A stretch of DNA of 64,000 bases from Methanothermococcus thermolithotrophicus DSM 2095. GTDB taxonomy: Archaea; AGJL01; Methanococci; Methanococcales; Methanococcaceae. The notes beneath the pieces are model-generated. The model was given only the letters and a program-made list of their open reading frames with translations. It had not been told where the DNA came from and made no database searches. Position numbers and translations under genes: made by a program. Position 1 is the first letter of the stretch. The number at the start of each line of letters is the position of its first letter. Positions 18,262 to 28,509 of this stretch are shown here, piece after piece. The DNA lies in contig NZ_OX296583.1 in the NCBI RefSeq assembly GCF_946463545.1, forward strand, positions 1,091,035-1,155,034, read 5' to 3'.

Positions 18262-20937
18262 TTAATGTATTATAGCTAACGTATCAACTAATCCATCAAT
18301 ACTCGTAGTTTCTACTACTTCTCCTTCGTTGAATATCGCTCTTTTTACATCTTTAATGTGTTCTTTGGTTAAAAATGCTTCAAATTCATCCTCTACCTTA
18401 AGACCTTCACTGAGTATTTTTTCAATGGTTTCTTCGTCTGCGTTTTTTATAAAGTTCATGACTTTTCCAGCATCTTTTTTGAATTCTGGACCTATTTTAG
18501 ATTTATTTGGCACAACCTCAACTATCTTCTGTTCAAGGGCAGGCTTTCCGTGTATTATTTCCAACTCTTTTATTTTCAATGCCCCTTTTACATCACATTT
18601 GGCCTTTAAAAGAGCGTTATAATCTTTTTCATCACTGACGTATATTTCAACTTTACTGAGCTCTGAGTTCAAAGGCATACCTTTATTTGATTTGAATCTT
18701 CTTAGTGAAGATACTGTGTTTTTAGCCACTTCACCGATGTATTCGTTTTCTTCGTTTATTAAGCTTTCATCGACCCTACACCATGATGTGTGTATATTGT
18801 CCATTTTGTATATTTCACCAACGATATCTGCGAAATGTGGTGTAAACGGAGTTATTAATCTTAAAGAGTCTGTAATAACTTTGTATAGCGTGTATTGAGC
18901 CATTAATTTATCTTTCTGTGCCTCTTCGGTAGATTCTTTGTTGTAGAGTCTGTGTTTTACCATTTCAATATAGTTATCACAGAATTCATGCCATACGAAT
19001 TTTTGGATTTCAACAACTGTATTGAACCTGTAATTTTCTAAATCCTCTGTAACTCTCTTAATTAGTCTGTTCAATTTACTTAAAATCCATAAATCAACAG
19101 GGTTTTCTATATTTGCACTTGCATCTTCCATTGTCTTAAGTTTTTCAATAACTTCATCATCTATGTTCATCTTTGCAAATCTTGCAGCATTCCAGAATTT
19201 CCTCAAGAACCTGTACCCGTAGTCAACTTCCTTCCATGCAAATGGAACATCGTTTCCAATGGTACTGTTTGCAGCCCAAAGTCTAAGTGCATCTGCACCA
19301 TACTCTTTGGTGATTTCCCCTGGTTCAACAACGTTTCCCCTACTTTTACTCATTTTATGTCCATCTTCACCAAATACCATTCCGTTAATTACTATTTCAT
19401 CCCAAGGTTTTTCCCCGGTTAGTGCAATGGATTTTATTATTGTGTAAAATGCCCAGGTTCTTATGATGTCGTGGCCCTGTGGTCTGAGCTGAACAGGGTA
19501 GTGTTTTTTAAAGAATTCCTCATCTTCAAGCCATCCTGCTATAACCATAGGTGTTATTGAAGAATCCATCCATGTATCTAAAACATCAGTTTCTGGAATT
19601 AAATCGCTATTTCCACATTTACAAGTATATGGTGATTCCTTTGTAGGATCTAGTGGTAAATCTTCCTCTTTTGCCACAATAACTTCCCCACATTTTGGAC
19701 AGTACCATACAGGGATAGGTGTTGCGAACAATCTCTGCCTACTGATACACCAGTCCCAATCCATATCCTTAATCCAGTTTAAAAGTCTTGTTTTCATGTG
19801 TTCAGGTACCCAGTTAAGTTCGTTGGTTACTTTTTCAGATTCAGGAAGCAACTTTTTAACATTTACAAACCACTGATCTCCAACTATGATTTCGATAGGT
19901 GTTTTACATCTCCAGCATACACCAACGTTTTGTTCCAAAGGTTCCTGTTTAATTAAGTATCCTTCACATTTTAAATCTTCGATTATTTTTCCTCTGGCTT
20001 CTTCCGACTTCATTCCTGAGTATTTTCCACATATTTCTGTTAATTCCCCTTTTTCGTCAATGGCCTTTTTAATTTCTAATCCATGTCTATTTACCCATAC
20101 AACGTCGGTCTTATCCCCAAATGTACAGACCATAACTACTCCAGTACCAAATTCCTTTTCAACATCTTCATCTGGATAAACGGTAACTTCTTGGTTAAAT
20201 AAAGGAACTTTTACTTTTTTGCCAATTACATCCTTGTATCTTTCATCCTCAGGGTGTACGACAATACCGACACACGCAGCCATTAATTCAGGTCTTGATG
20301 TGGCTATTGTTAAATATTTTTCTTCGTTTTCCATGTATGGGAACTTAATGTAATTTAATTTTGAGGTTCTTTCCTTGTACTCTACCTCTGCAAAGGCTAT
20401 GGCAGTTTGACATCTTGGACACCAGTTTACAGGGTGTTTGCCTCTGTAAATTAAACCATCTTTGTACATTCTTACGAATGCTGTCTGAGACTTTTTAACG
20501 TACTCAGGAGTCATTGTAATATATTCCCTATCCCAGTCTATGGAGATACCCAATGATTTAACCTGGTTTCTCATTTTTTCAATGTTTTCCTCTGTTAGTT
20601 CAACACATAGTCTTCTAAATTCGTGCCTATCAATATCGGATTTTGTTATGTTGTTAATTTCTTCGACTTTAACCTCTGTTGGAAGCCCGTGACAATCCCA
20701 ACCTTGCGGAAACAAAACGTCATAACCATTCATTCTCTTAAATCTAGCTATAATATCCATATAGGTCCAGTTTAAGCCATGACCTAGGTGCATCCTTCCG
20801 GTTGGATATGGAGGTGGTGTATCGATTATATATGGCGGTCTTTTTTCGTCATTCATGAATTTGTAAATTTTGTTATTTTCCCATTTTTTTTGCACTTCTT
20901 TTTCCATTTCAATGGAGTATTCCTTCTGCATTTCCAT
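18262..20937 (-). CDS. valS: Valyl-tRNA synthetase
   Basis: Class I aminoacyl-tRNA synthetase of 891 aa, normal for archaeal ValRS. The HIGH signature is [10 protein letters not shown] (about residue 46-55) and the KMSKS loop is KMSKSRGN (about 524-531). The editing domain and two Cys-rich zinc-knuckle-like segments ([13 protein letters not shown]...CKCGN) lie between. The start at 20937 follows GAGGGAAAAA; an ATG two codons later is also possible. It is monocistronic and divergent from the marker-15 gene across a 640-bp gap. Confidence 0.97.
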   Translation of the reverse strand: MEMQKEYSIEMEKEVQKKWENNKIYKFMNDEKRPPYIIDTPPPYPTGRMHLGHGLNWTYMDIIARFKRMNGYDVLFPQGWDCHGLPTEVKVEEINNITKSDIDRHEFRRLCVELTEENIEKMRNQVKSLGISIDWDREYITMTPEYVKKSQTAFVRMYKDGLIYRGKHPVNWCPRCQTAIAFAEVEYKERTSKLNYIKFPYMENEEKYLTIATSRPELMAACVGIVVHPEDERYKDVIGKKVKVPLFNQEVTVYPDEDVEKEFGTGVVMVCTFGDKTDVVWVNRHGLEIKKAIDEKGELTEICGKYSGMKSEEARGKIIEDLKCEGYLIKQEPLEQNVGVCWRCKTPIEIIVGDQWFVNVKKLLPESEKVTNELNWVPEHMKTRLLNWIKDMDWDWCISRQRLFATPIPVWYCPKCGEVIVAKEEDLPLDPTKESPYTCKCGNSDLIPETDVLDTWMDSSITPMVIAGWLEDEEFFKKHYPVQLRPQGHDIIRTWAFYTIIKSIALTGEKPWDEIVINGMVFGEDGHKMSKSRGNVVEPGEITKEYGADALRLWAANSTIGNDVPFAWKEVDYGYRFLRKFWNAARFAKMNIDDEVIEKLKTMEDASANIENPVDLWILSKLNRLIKRVTEDLENYRFNTVVEIQKFVWHEFCDNYIEMVKHRLYNKESTEEAQKDKLMAQYTLYKVITDSLRLITPFTPHFADIVGEIYKMDNIHTSWCRVDESLINEENEYIGEVAKNTVSSLRRFKSNKGMPLNSELSKVEIYVSDEKDYNALLKAKCDVKGALKIKELEIIHGKPALEQKIVEVVPNKSKIGPEFKKDAGKVMNFIKNADEETIEKILSEGLKVEDEFEAFLTKEHIKDVKRAIFNEGEVVETTSIDGLVDTLAIIH

Positions 20938-21120
20938 TTTTTCCCTCGATACATATTTATATCTATTATTAATGTTTGATATGTATTAAAAGTCCCAATA
21001 ATATATGAAACATCAATATATTATTTACACTTTCCTAATTTTAATCAAATAGAATTTTGACTTTCAGGGTGCAAGAATTTATTGAGTTTTAAAATTCAGT
21101 TTAAACTATTAAAAAAAGAT

Positions 21121-21179
21121 GGATTCAGCTCGGGTAAGTATCATCATAGTATCAGATAACCCTCTTTTCATCATTATCC
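21121..21179 (-). ncRNA. C/D box guide sRNA (dual guide)
   Basis: Read on the minus strand: terminal stem GGAT, C box ATGATGA, 12-nt guide AAAGAGGGTTAT, D' box CTGA, short spacer, C' box TGATGA, 12-nt guide TACTTACCCGAG, D box CTGA, closing stem ATCC. All four boxes are perfect and the total is 59 nt, the textbook archaeal architecture. By the N+5 rule the D guide would direct 2'-O-methylation of G in CUCGG*GUAAG; the string UCGGGUAAGU recalls a conserved 23S rRNA segment. The D' guide would target C in AUAAC*CCUC. It stands alone in the valS/marker-15 gap. Confidence 0.92.
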
Positions 21180-21239
21180 ATTGTTTTCTATTTTTACATG
21201 TTTTTCATTTTTTATTTATTATTGCCTACTTAGTATAGC

Positions 21240-21560
21240 CTAAATTTAAGTATATATAACTTAGTTATTGCAAAAAGAAACAGAACATATATAATCATCA
21301 TATATATTAAATGTTAAGTATATACATGTAACGTATGTTAAAACATATGTCAATAGTTAAAATATATGTATATGTATTACTGGTTCTAAAATAAAATCTC
21401 ACTTCACATGTTCTCAACTAGAACGATTTAACTTATATACTTAGAAATAAATATTTGAAGTAAGGTTAATATAAATAAACTTATATAATTTCAGTATTTT
21501 GCAATTACTAAGATTATACCCATTACCTATATTATACACTGGATTATTATATCGGATCGA
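21240..21560 (+). promoter_or_regulatory. AT-rich promoter region of the marker-15 gene
   Basis: Apart from the sRNA, the 640-bp gap contains several TATA-box-like stretches (TATATAAC near 21253, ACATATATAA near 21288, TTATATACTT near 21434). Which one drives the marker-15 gene cannot be decided from sequence. No ORF or repeat is seen in this part. Confidence 0.3.
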
Positions 21561-21578
21561 ATTACATTGGTGACTGTT

Positions 21579-22820
21579 ATGGTAGTAAAAATAGCTGAAT
21601 TAACTTGTGGAGCAGAGTACAGCGGTGTTCAAAAAGAAATAGAAAAAGCTGCTACCGCAGTTGGTGGGGAAATAGTTTTCCCTGAAGTTGATTTGGAATA
21701 TATTGATAAAGTAGAGGAACATTTAGGATTTGAGGTAGGTTCTGCAAACTTAAAATTAATGTTTGCAAGGGCTATGTCGATTATAGAAGGAAACACCGAT
21801 GCTGATGCAGTTTTTATTTCAACCTGTTTTAGATGTGCTGAAGGAGCGTTAGTTAGAAACGAAGTAAGGAGATTACTCCAACAGAACACAGATTTACCTG
21901 TGGTTATGTACTCTTTTACAGAGAGAACAAAAGCTCCAGAATTGTTGACTAGGATGGAAGCTCTTGTAACTATTGTTGATAAAAAATCACTTTTAGCAAG
22001 AAAAAAACAGGAAGGTATAAGTTTAGGTATAGACAGCGGTTCTACAACAACTAAGGCCATAATAATGCAAGATAACGAGGTTGTTGGAAAAGGATGGGTT
22101 TATACAAAAGACGTTGTAGAGTCGGCAAAAGAAGCTGTAGATGCTGCATTAAAAGAAGCAGGCTTAAAAATGGAAGATATTGAAACAATAGGAACTACTG
22201 GCTATGGAAGGCACACACTTGGGGAATACTTCAACGCAGACCTTATACAGGAAGAATTAACGGTTAACTCAAAAGGTGCTGCGTTTTTAGCAGATAAACA
22301 GGATGGAGAAGCAACAGTTATTGATATTGGCGGTATGGATAACAAAGCAATCTCATTAAATAATGCAATCCCCGACAACTTTACAATGGGAGGTATTTGT
22401 GCAGGAGCAAGCGGTAGATTCTTTGAAATAACTGCGAGAAGATTGGGAGTTTCAATACAGGAGTTAGGGGATTTAGCTGCTGAAGGAAACTGGAAGAATG
22501 TTATGATGAACAGCTACTGTATTGTATTTGGTATACAGGATTTAGTTACAGCTTTGGCAGGAGGTTCTCACGCTAAAGACGTTGCCGCGGCTGCAGCACA
22601 CTCAGTTGCAGAACAAATTTACGAACAACAGTTACAAGAAGTGGATGTTAGAGATCCAGTTATACTTGTTGGAGGAAGTAGTTTGTTGAAAGGTATGGTG
22701 CTTGCTTTAGAAGAAATTCTTGGTACAAAAATAGTAGTTCCGCCTTATTCACAACATATTGGTGCAGTTGGTGCTGCATTACTTTCATCAGGGTACAGGC
22801 ATCTTAAGAAAAAGATTTAA
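21579..22820 (+). CDS. Methanogenesis marker protein 15 (BadF/BcrA-type ATPase)
   Basis: A 413-aa protein of the 2-hydroxyacyl-CoA dehydratase activator/BcrAD ATPase superfamily, methanogen-specific marker 15. The C-terminal ASKHA ATPase has [14 protein letters not shown] near residue 148, [21 protein letters not shown], and [11 protein letters not shown] plus NSYCIVFG, whose cysteines correspond to those holding the bridging 4Fe-4S cluster in related activators. It is probably an ATP-driven electron donor in methyl-coenzyme M reductase activation; that role is inferred. The ATG at 21579 follows GGTGACTGTT; TTG and GTG codons just upstream lie in that site. Confidence 0.88.
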   Translation: MVVKIAELTCGAEYSGVQKEIEKAATAVGGEIVFPEVDLEYIDKVEEHLGFEVGSANLKLMFARAMSIIEGNTDADAVFISTCFRCAEGALVRNEVRRLLQQNTDLPVVMYSFTERTKAPELLTRMEALVTIVDKKSLLARKKQEGISLGIDSGSTTTKAIIMQDNEVVGKGWVYTKDVVESAKEAVDAALKEAGLKMEDIETIGTTGYGRHTLGEYFNADLIQEELTVNSKGAAFLADKQDGEATVIDIGGMDNKAISLNNAIPDNFTMGGICAGASGRFFEITARRLGVSIQELGDLAAEGNWKNVMMNSYCIVFGIQDLVTALAGGSHAKDVAAAAAHSVAEQIYEQQLQEVDVRDPVILVGGSSLLKGMVLALEEILGTKIVVPPYSQHIGAVGAALLSSGYRHLKKKI

Positions 22821-22887
22821 TATAGGTCATCTCCCAATACTTCCTTTTTATTTTCAAATTATTATTTACGGACTTTAAGGTGATTAA

Positions 22888-24513
22888 ATGAATCAGGATT
22901 TGGATGAAAAACTAGTGGAGATATTGAATATCCTGCTAGAATCTAAGGAACCTACGGGAGCTAAAATAATTGCCAATGAACTAAAGAATAGAGGTTACAA
23001 TATAGGGGAACGAGCTGTAAGGTATCATCTCCAGATCTTAGATGAAAAAAACCTTACTAAAAAGTTGGGATATTCTGGAAGGATGATAACTGAAAAAGGT
23101 ATTGAAGAGCTCGAAAAGGCAAACATATCCTATAGGATGGGTTCAATATTTTCCCAGATCATGGAAAATCTTTACCTTTCAAACTTCCCAGTTAAAATAA
23201 TTGTAAATACTGCAACTTTTGAAGGGGATTATAAGACTATCAAGAATTTAATATTAAAATCCTTTGAAAATGGTTTTTCAGTGGGGGATTACTTAAATAT
23301 CCAAAATAAAGGTGGACTTGTAGAGGTAGAAACCCTGTGCAGCATTACATTTGACAACTTTTTATTAAAAAATGGTATTATTCCACTCCCCAGATATGGA
23401 GGGATTGTTAAATTTGAAGATTACGAACCAGTACACTTTGAAGGAGTAATTGATTATAGGGATTCTTCAATTGATCCCCTTGTAGCATTCATTACACAGG
23501 ATAAAACTGATGTACTTGGGATAATTGAAAATGGAGAAGGATATTTACCTGCCAATTTTAGGGTAATTCCTAGTTCAACAAAAGAAAAATTTGAGAACCT
23601 CCTAAAAAAAGATCTTTTAAACTGTGTACTGGCATATGGGGAAGAAAACGTACTTGGTTTGAACATTAACGAAGAAGAAATTGGAGTTGCTCTTGTAGGT
23701 GGTTTAACGCCTTTATGTATCCCTATTGAAAAAGGTTATAAGATGGAAATAAACGCAGCAGCTACTAAATTAAAAAATCTGGTTTCGATGGAGAGGAGAA
23801 ATAAAAAATACCTTGAACCAGTATGTAAAAAAGGAAAACGTGCTGTAAAACCTGTCTTATCAAAAATGTTATCTTTAATGGAGAGAGTGACCTACGATAT
23901 AGAGGAGAAAAAAGGAGATATAATTGTAAACACAGGATGTGTCGATAAAAAATATAAAAAAGAAGTTTTTGATGCATTGAGGGAAAGTTACGAAAAGAAA
24001 CTGACAATATCGGATAGGGTAGGGATAGAAACAAAAGACGGGCAAATATTTATACATACGCTATGTTCACTAACAATAGATGGTATAATATTAAAAAATG
24101 AAATTCCTGTAATACCGTGCTATGGTGGAGTTCTAGAGCTCAGAAGTGGTAAAGGTAATAGGTTTATAGATGTTATTGCCTACAGAGGTACTTCATTAGA
24201 CCCTCACGAAGTATTCTTCAATAAAACAGATGGAGAGAAAAATATACTGGCAGGGATAAGGGAGGCCCCAATGTCTGCCAAAGATCATATAGCTCAACTG
24301 AATGAAAAATTGGAATGGAATGGAATAATTGAAATTGGAAGGCCAAATAATGATATTTCTGGCGTGAGGGTTGAAAAAGGTATGATTGGATTCACAACAG
24401 TTGGTGGGATAAATCCACTGGTCCTTATTAAAAAAAGAGGAGTTCCAATTGAAATTAATGCATTACATAAAACTATGAACTATTCTGATTTAATACATTT
24501 TGAAGAGCTCTAA
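22888..24513 (+). CDS. nrpR: NrpR, transcriptional repressor of nitrogen assimilation
   Basis: Represses nif and glnA operators in methanogens until 2-oxoglutarate rises. The 541-aa protein has an N-terminal winged helix (residues about 5-75, with ERAVRYHLQILDEKNL as recognition region) and two tandem NrpR (DUF128) domains of about 230 residues, each with a D-x-RGTSLDPHEVF/DYRDSSIDPLVAF-type motif and a GG(I/L)xPLxL motif near its end. The double-domain form with fused HTH is the Methanococcus arrangement. GGTGATTAA precedes ATG. No NrpR operator (GGAA-N6-TTCC) was noticed before its own gene. Confidence 0.94.
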   Translation: MNQDLDEKLVEILNILLESKEPTGAKIIANELKNRGYNIGERAVRYHLQILDEKNLTKKLGYSGRMITEKGIEELEKANISYRMGSIFSQIMENLYLSNFPVKIIVNTATFEGDYKTIKNLILKSFENGFSVGDYLNIQNKGGLVEVETLCSITFDNFLLKNGIIPLPRYGGIVKFEDYEPVHFEGVIDYRDSSIDPLVAFITQDKTDVLGIIENGEGYLPANFRVIPSSTKEKFENLLKKDLLNCVLAYGEENVLGLNINEEEIGVALVGGLTPLCIPIEKGYKMEINAAATKLKNLVSMERRNKKYLEPVCKKGKRAVKPVLSKMLSLMERVTYDIEEKKGDIIVNTGCVDKKYKKEVFDALRESYEKKLTISDRVGIETKDGQIFIHTLCSLTIDGIILKNEIPVIPCYGGVLELRSGKGNRFIDVIAYRGTSLDPHEVFFNKTDGEKNILAGIREAPMSAKDHIAQLNEKLEWNGIIEIGRPNNDISGVRVEKGMIGFTTVGGINPLVLIKKRGVPIEINALHKTMNYSDLIHFEEL

Positions 24514-24675
24514 AAAATAGAGAAGTTTTTATATTTTTCTTTTTAATGTATTTGGCCTAACATGCTTATTTTTGAACTAGTCAAGTCTAGCTAAGTATAT
24601 TTTAAGTATATTTTATGGTATATCATTTATGAGATAAGGACTTTATAATTTAGTATATGGAGGTTATGATTCAAT

Positions 24676-25440
24676 ATGGGAAAAAAAGATAAAAGATGGA
24701 TTTTACAAAGAAAGAAAGATTATTACTACAACTTAGCAAAGAAAAACAAGTATCGGTCAAGGGCATCATACAAACTGTTTCAATTAAACAGCAAGTTTAA
24801 AATAATTAAAGAAGGCAATGTTGTAGTTGATTTAGGGTGTGCTCCAGGCGGATGGTTACAAATTGCAAGGGAAATCGTAGGAGAAAAAGGTTTTGTAGTA
24901 GGGGTGGATTTACAAAGTGTGAAACCTCTCCCCTATGAAAATGTAAAAACCATAAAAGGGGATATGACCAAAGATGAAACACTTGAAAAATTAAGGAGTT
25001 TATTAAGCTCTGACCCTGATGTGGTTATCTGTGATGCTTCACCAAACATAAGCGGGGTTTGGGATGTGGATCATACTAGGTCAATAGAATTAACAACAAT
25101 GGCTTTAATGACTGCTACAAAACTACTGAAAACTGGTGGAAATTTCACAGTTAAAGTTTTTCAGGGCGATTTATTTGACCAGTATGTAAAACTTGTAAAA
25201 AATTATTTTGAAAAGGTTTACACCACAAAGCCTAAAGCTTCGAGAGATGAGAGTGCAGAACTATATGTAATCGGAAAAAGATTTTTAGGTAAAAAATTCG
25301 ACATGGACATGAAGTTACCAATCTTAAAACTGTTAAAACCGGAAGATGAAGAAAAAACGAAGGAAAATAAATTCAAAACTAAAAAAAGTGAACAGGGACT
25401 TCTTATAAAAAAGATAAAAGAAATGAGAAAGGAAAAATAA
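24676..25440 (+). CDS. rlmE: 23S rRNA 2'-O-ribose methyltransferase RlmE/FtsJ
   Basis: SAM-dependent methyltransferase of the large-subunit A-loop uridine. SAM motif [13 protein letters not shown] is near residues 53-65, and the K-D-K-E catalytic tetrad is visible as [24 protein letters not shown] and DESAELY. The core is about 200 residues, as in bacterial FtsJ; a Lys/Glu-rich tail of about 50 residues replaces the TRAM domain seen in some archaeal relatives. GGAGG precedes the ATG at a rather long distance (about 12 bases). Confidence 0.93.
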   Translation: MGKKDKRWILQRKKDYYYNLAKKNKYRSRASYKLFQLNSKFKIIKEGNVVVDLGCAPGGWLQIAREIVGEKGFVVGVDLQSVKPLPYENVKTIKGDMTKDETLEKLRSLLSSDPDVVICDASPNISGVWDVDHTRSIELTTMALMTATKLLKTGGNFTVKVFQGDLFDQYVKLVKNYFEKVYTTKPKASRDESAELYVIGKRFLGKKFDMDMKLPILKLLKPEDEEKTKENKFKTKKSEQGLLIKKIKEMRKEK

Positions 25441-25454
25441 ATTATACTGGTTAA

Positions 25455-26012
25455 TTATTTTTTCCAGAGTTCTAGTTCTTTTCTTTTTATTTTCTGTCTC
25501 TGTCTTTCAAGATATTTGTACATTTTAGCGTGGGAGGTTCCTCTCAGTATCATTTCAACTGCTTCTTTTGCAGTCTGGACAGATTCAAATTCACCAAGTA
25601 TTGCCACAGTTTTCCCAAATATCGAAAGATCAGTTCCGGTTAAGTCTTCAATATATTTTCTTGATTTTCCTCCACTGCCAATAACCCTTCCTTTTAACCT
25701 TTTAATTGCGCTGTCTGATGTTGCGTATTCAGTTATGTCTATTATTTCAAGTAAATATTGATCAGAGACTAACTTTAAAGCCTTTTCAGGGTTGAATCCT
25801 CTTCCAACTGCTTTTACAATATCCCTAGCTTTCCATGTAGCTAAGGCGTCTTCCTGTTTTTCCGTTGAAAATATTGTAACTTCACCATCGTCCCCTATAT
25901 CAAGTTCAACACCAAGTTTTTCCTCTATTCCTTTTTTTGTTTCTCCGCCTTTTCCTATTAATATTGCTATTCTATTCTTTGGAATTTTTACAACTTCCAC
26001 ATTTCCATACAT
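25455..26012 (-). CDS. KH-domain RNA-binding protein (Pno1/Dim2-like)
   Basis: Archaeal homologue of the eukaryotic 18S processing factor Pno1/Dim2/Krr1. Two KH domains are visible: AILIGKGGETKKGIEEKLG (about 13-31) and RVIGSGGKSRKYIEDLTG (about 108-125). The Lys/Arg-rich end (RQRQKIKRKEL) suits RNA binding. It lies downstream of rio1 and aIF1A on the same strand, the standard archaeal cluster for small-subunit assembly and initiation; a 200-bp AT-rich gap separates it from rio1. Confidence 0.9.
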   Translation of the reverse strand: MYGNVEVVKIPKNRIAILIGKGGETKKGIEEKLGVELDIGDDGEVTIFSTEKQEDALATWKARDIVKAVGRGFNPEKALKLVSDQYLLEIIDITEYATSDSAIKRLKGRVIGSGGKSRKYIEDLTGTDLSIFGKTVAILGEFESVQTAKEAVEMILRGTSHAKMYKYLERQRQKIKRKELELWKK

Positions 26013-26179
26013 ATTATTTCACCGTAAATAGATATAAAATTAAATTTATAAATAATTATTTTATTTTAAAAAAGAAAAATATATATTCATTCTACATACA
26101 ATTATATTACACACAATAGAGTCTTTAAATTAAATTTAAAGTTTGTTAAATATTTTAACGTTAAATTTAACTTATTTTC

Positions 26180-26205
26180 ATAGAGCTCATTCGCAGACGA
26201 CAAAT
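26180..26205. repeat. Solitary family B end motif
   Basis: CATTCGCAGACGACAA at 26189 resembles the right end CATTCGCAGAACGACTATA of family B elements. No matching left end was found, so it is listed as a solo or decayed copy between the KH and rio1 genes. Confidence 0.35.
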
Positions 26206-26215
26206 TAATTGGCCA

Positions 26216-27073
26216 TTAATAGATATTTGCCATTTCTTCGTCGATAATACTGAGCTCTTCTCCAGTAACATATTTGTAGAGCTCCCTGTAGTCGCACTTT
26301 ACTCCTTTTCTCTTAAAAAAATTGCAGATATTTTTGACATCCCTAATAAGCAGGGATTTGGAGAGAGGATGTTGAGTTATAACGCCTTGGGAAAAGTCTA
26401 TATATACAGGTTCATCATCCTTCACAAGTATGTTGTACTCAGACAGGTCTCCGTGAACCAGCTGAGCATCTTGATAAAGTGTTTTTAGATCTTCCCTTAT
26501 GAGCTCATAAAATTCATTGTAATTGACTTTAACATCCTTTAATCGAGGTGCGGGAGTACCACTTTCTCCAATAAACTCCATAAGTAGTACGTTTTCCCTT
26601 CTTAAAATCGGTTCGGGAGTATTTATATGTTCTAAGGCTCTCATTAGGTTTCTATATTCTTTTTCTACCCATGCCTTTATGATTTGCCTTGTACTACTTT
26701 TTCTTAAGTGAAATCTTGGATCTCCTTGAATATACTTCCACATGGTTTTAAAATCACAGTTGGATACTCGATATATCTTCACGGCAAAATATTCGTTTCC
26801 TTTCTTTGCCTTAAAAACTACCGCTTCTTTTCCAGAGTTTATTATACCTGAAAATTCATCAATATGCTTTCCAGTTAATAGGCTATAAATATTTAGAAGA
26901 GTCCTGTTGTCGAATACTTCGTTTTCAGTCTTTAATTCTTCCAAAAATTTCTTTTTTCTTTCCACTATTTTTTTTTGAAATTCAGCATCCAACTGTTTTT
27001 CTCTTTTTGAAATATAGTCATTGTTAGATTTTGGGTCTAAATTTAAGGAATCCTTATTCACATCCTTATCCAT
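26216..27073 (-). CDS. rio1: Serine protein kinase Rio1
   Basis: Atypical kinase/ATPase acting in late small-subunit maturation. The 285-aa protein shows the RIO ATP loop GIINSGKEAVVFKAK, the STRQIIKAW segment, catalytic LVHGDLSEYNILV and metal-binding VYIDFSQGV, all specific to RIO1. The ATG at 27073 follows AGTGATTATT; a GTG at 27082 is within that site. aIF1A ends ten bases before, so the two form an operon. Confidence 0.93.
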   Translation of the reverse strand: MDKDVNKDSLNLDPKSNNDYISKREKQLDAEFQKKIVERKKKFLEELKTENEVFDNRTLLNIYSLLTGKHIDEFSGIINSGKEAVVFKAKKGNEYFAVKIYRVSNCDFKTMWKYIQGDPRFHLRKSSTRQIIKAWVEKEYRNLMRALEHINTPEPILRRENVLLMEFIGESGTPAPRLKDVKVNYNEFYELIREDLKTLYQDAQLVHGDLSEYNILVKDDEPVYIDFSQGVITQHPLSKSLLIRDVKNICNFFKRKGVKCDYRELYKYVTGEELSIIDEEMANIY

Positions 27074-27082
27074 AATAATCAC

Positions 27083-27397
27083 TTAATATGTGAAATCTAA
27101 GTAGCCTTTTCTCCTTAACCATTCAACCTGTCCTTTTGTGTATCTCCATACTATGTCACACTTTTCGTCACTTTGAACTTCCCAAGGTACTACAATTACG
27201 ATATCTCCTTCTCTAACCCATATTTTTCTTTTTAACTTTCCAGGAATTCTTCCCATTCTGAGTTTTCCATCCATACATCTTACTCTAACTCTACTTGCAC
27301 CTAACATTTGTTCGATCATCCCAAGAATTTCATTCTGATCCTGTCTTGGAGTCCTAACCCTCGTTGGTTGTTGAGGTCCTTGGTATTTTTTTTGCAT
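27083..27397 (-). CDS. Translation initiation factor aIF1A
   Basis: OB-fold factor that binds the 30S A site during initiation (eIF1A homologue). The 104-aa sequence has [30 protein letters not shown] and a C-terminal helix [17 protein letters not shown]. The ATG at 27397 is preceded by GGTGAAAACT; GTG at 27406 belongs to that site. It leads the aIF1A-rio1-KH cluster. Confidence 0.95.
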   Translation of the reverse strand: MQKKYQGPQQPTRVRTPRQDQNEILGMIEQMLGASRVRVRCMDGKLRMGRIPGKLKRKIWVREGDIVIVVPWEVQSDEKCDIVWRYTKGQVEWLRRKGYLDFTY

Positions 27398-27427
27398 AGT
27401 TTTCACCTTCTGTTATTAATCTTAATG

Positions 27428-27535
27428 CCTTGAAAATCCTTTTGGATTTTCAAAATCACCAATAAAGATTGGGAGCTACAAAGCCACCAATTGTTTAGCT
27501 TCCTCGCGTCGCTTGAAGAAAATCAAGATAAAATG
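27428..27535. repeat. Family C hairpin and degenerate linker copies
   Basis: TTGAAAATCCTTTTGGATTTTCAA-type palindrome (27431-27454), then GGGAGCTACAAAG, which matches the GAGCTACAAA linker of the 44.0 and 61.4 kb units, and TCCTCGCGTCGCTTGA, similar to the TCTCGCTTCGCTCGA stretch at 13 kb. It sits in the divergent gap upstream of aIF1A and pyrF. Confidence 0.6.
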
Positions 27536-27643
27536 ATAGCAATCTTGAAACTAAAAATAAACTAAAAAATAGTTTTTCGTTTATGTTTTTATAGTTAATG
27601 GTAGTATTAATCATTTATATACTTAATTATGGGTGATATATTT

Positions 27644-28300
27644 ATGGTAAAACTGATGCTTGCTCTTGATGTTATGGATAAAAAAGGAGCTCTAAATATT
27701 GCAAAAGAAACTTCTGAATATGTTGATGCCATTAAAATAGGGTATCCTCTTGTGTTGGCAACAGGTTTAGATATTGTGAAAGAAATTAAGGAATTAACTG
27801 GAAAAGAAGTTATTTGTGATTTCAAAGTTGCAGACATACCTCCAACAAATGAAAAAATCGCAGAATTAACTTTAAGATATGCTGATGGGATAATTTGCCA
27901 TGGGTTTGTTGGGGCAGAAAGTGTTGAAGCTATTCAGAAAGTTGCGGAGAAGTTTAAAGAAACTGGGAGCTCAAAAAAAGTCATAGTTGTAACTGAAATG
28001 TCACACCCTGGTGCTGTACAGTTTATACAGCCTATTGCAAATGAACTGGCTAGGATGGCAAAGGAATTAAAAGTAGATGGAATTGTAGCTCCTTCAACAC
28101 GTCCAGAGAGATTAAAAGAGATAAAAAATCTAGTTGGAGATATACCCATAATTTCTCCGGGGGTCGGAGCTCAGGGGGGAAGCCCAGAAGAAGTTATAAA
28201 GATTTTAGACGATGATGATTATATAATAGTTGGTAGATCCATATATCAAAGTGAAAACCCGAAAAAAAGCGCCTGTGATTACAAAAAACTCCTGGAATAA
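27644..28300 (+). CDS. pyrF: Orotidine 5'-phosphate decarboxylase
   Basis: Last step of UMP synthesis. The 218-aa TIM barrel shows LALDVMDK, the catalytic DFKVADIPPTN, the phosphate-binding PGVGAQGG and IVGRSIYQS. The ATG at 27644 is preceded by GGTGATATATTT; the ORF could open at 27629 but that ATG overlaps the ribosome binding site. pyrD is also in the window (48585), not adjacent. Confidence 0.96.
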   Translation: MVKLMLALDVMDKKGALNIAKETSEYVDAIKIGYPLVLATGLDIVKEIKELTGKEVICDFKVADIPPTNEKIAELTLRYADGIICHGFVGAESVEAIQKVAEKFKETGSSKKVIVVTEMSHPGAVQFIQPIANELARMAKELKVDGIVAPSTRPERLKEIKNLVGDIPIISPGVGAQGGSPEEVIKILDDDDYIIVGRSIYQSENPKKSACDYKKLLE

Positions 28301-28509
28301 AATCATTATTAAGTTATTTAATATGTAACTTAAAAATAACAAATAATAACTTTTTTACCTGATTTTTTAAATAATTCACATCATGAGAATTATATTTTAA
28401 TACATGTATTTGATGAGCTAATTATAAATCCATATATATTAATAATATGCCGTACAAATTAATATATTGACAAACACATATACGAGAATATTAGATATGG
28501 GGTGGAACT

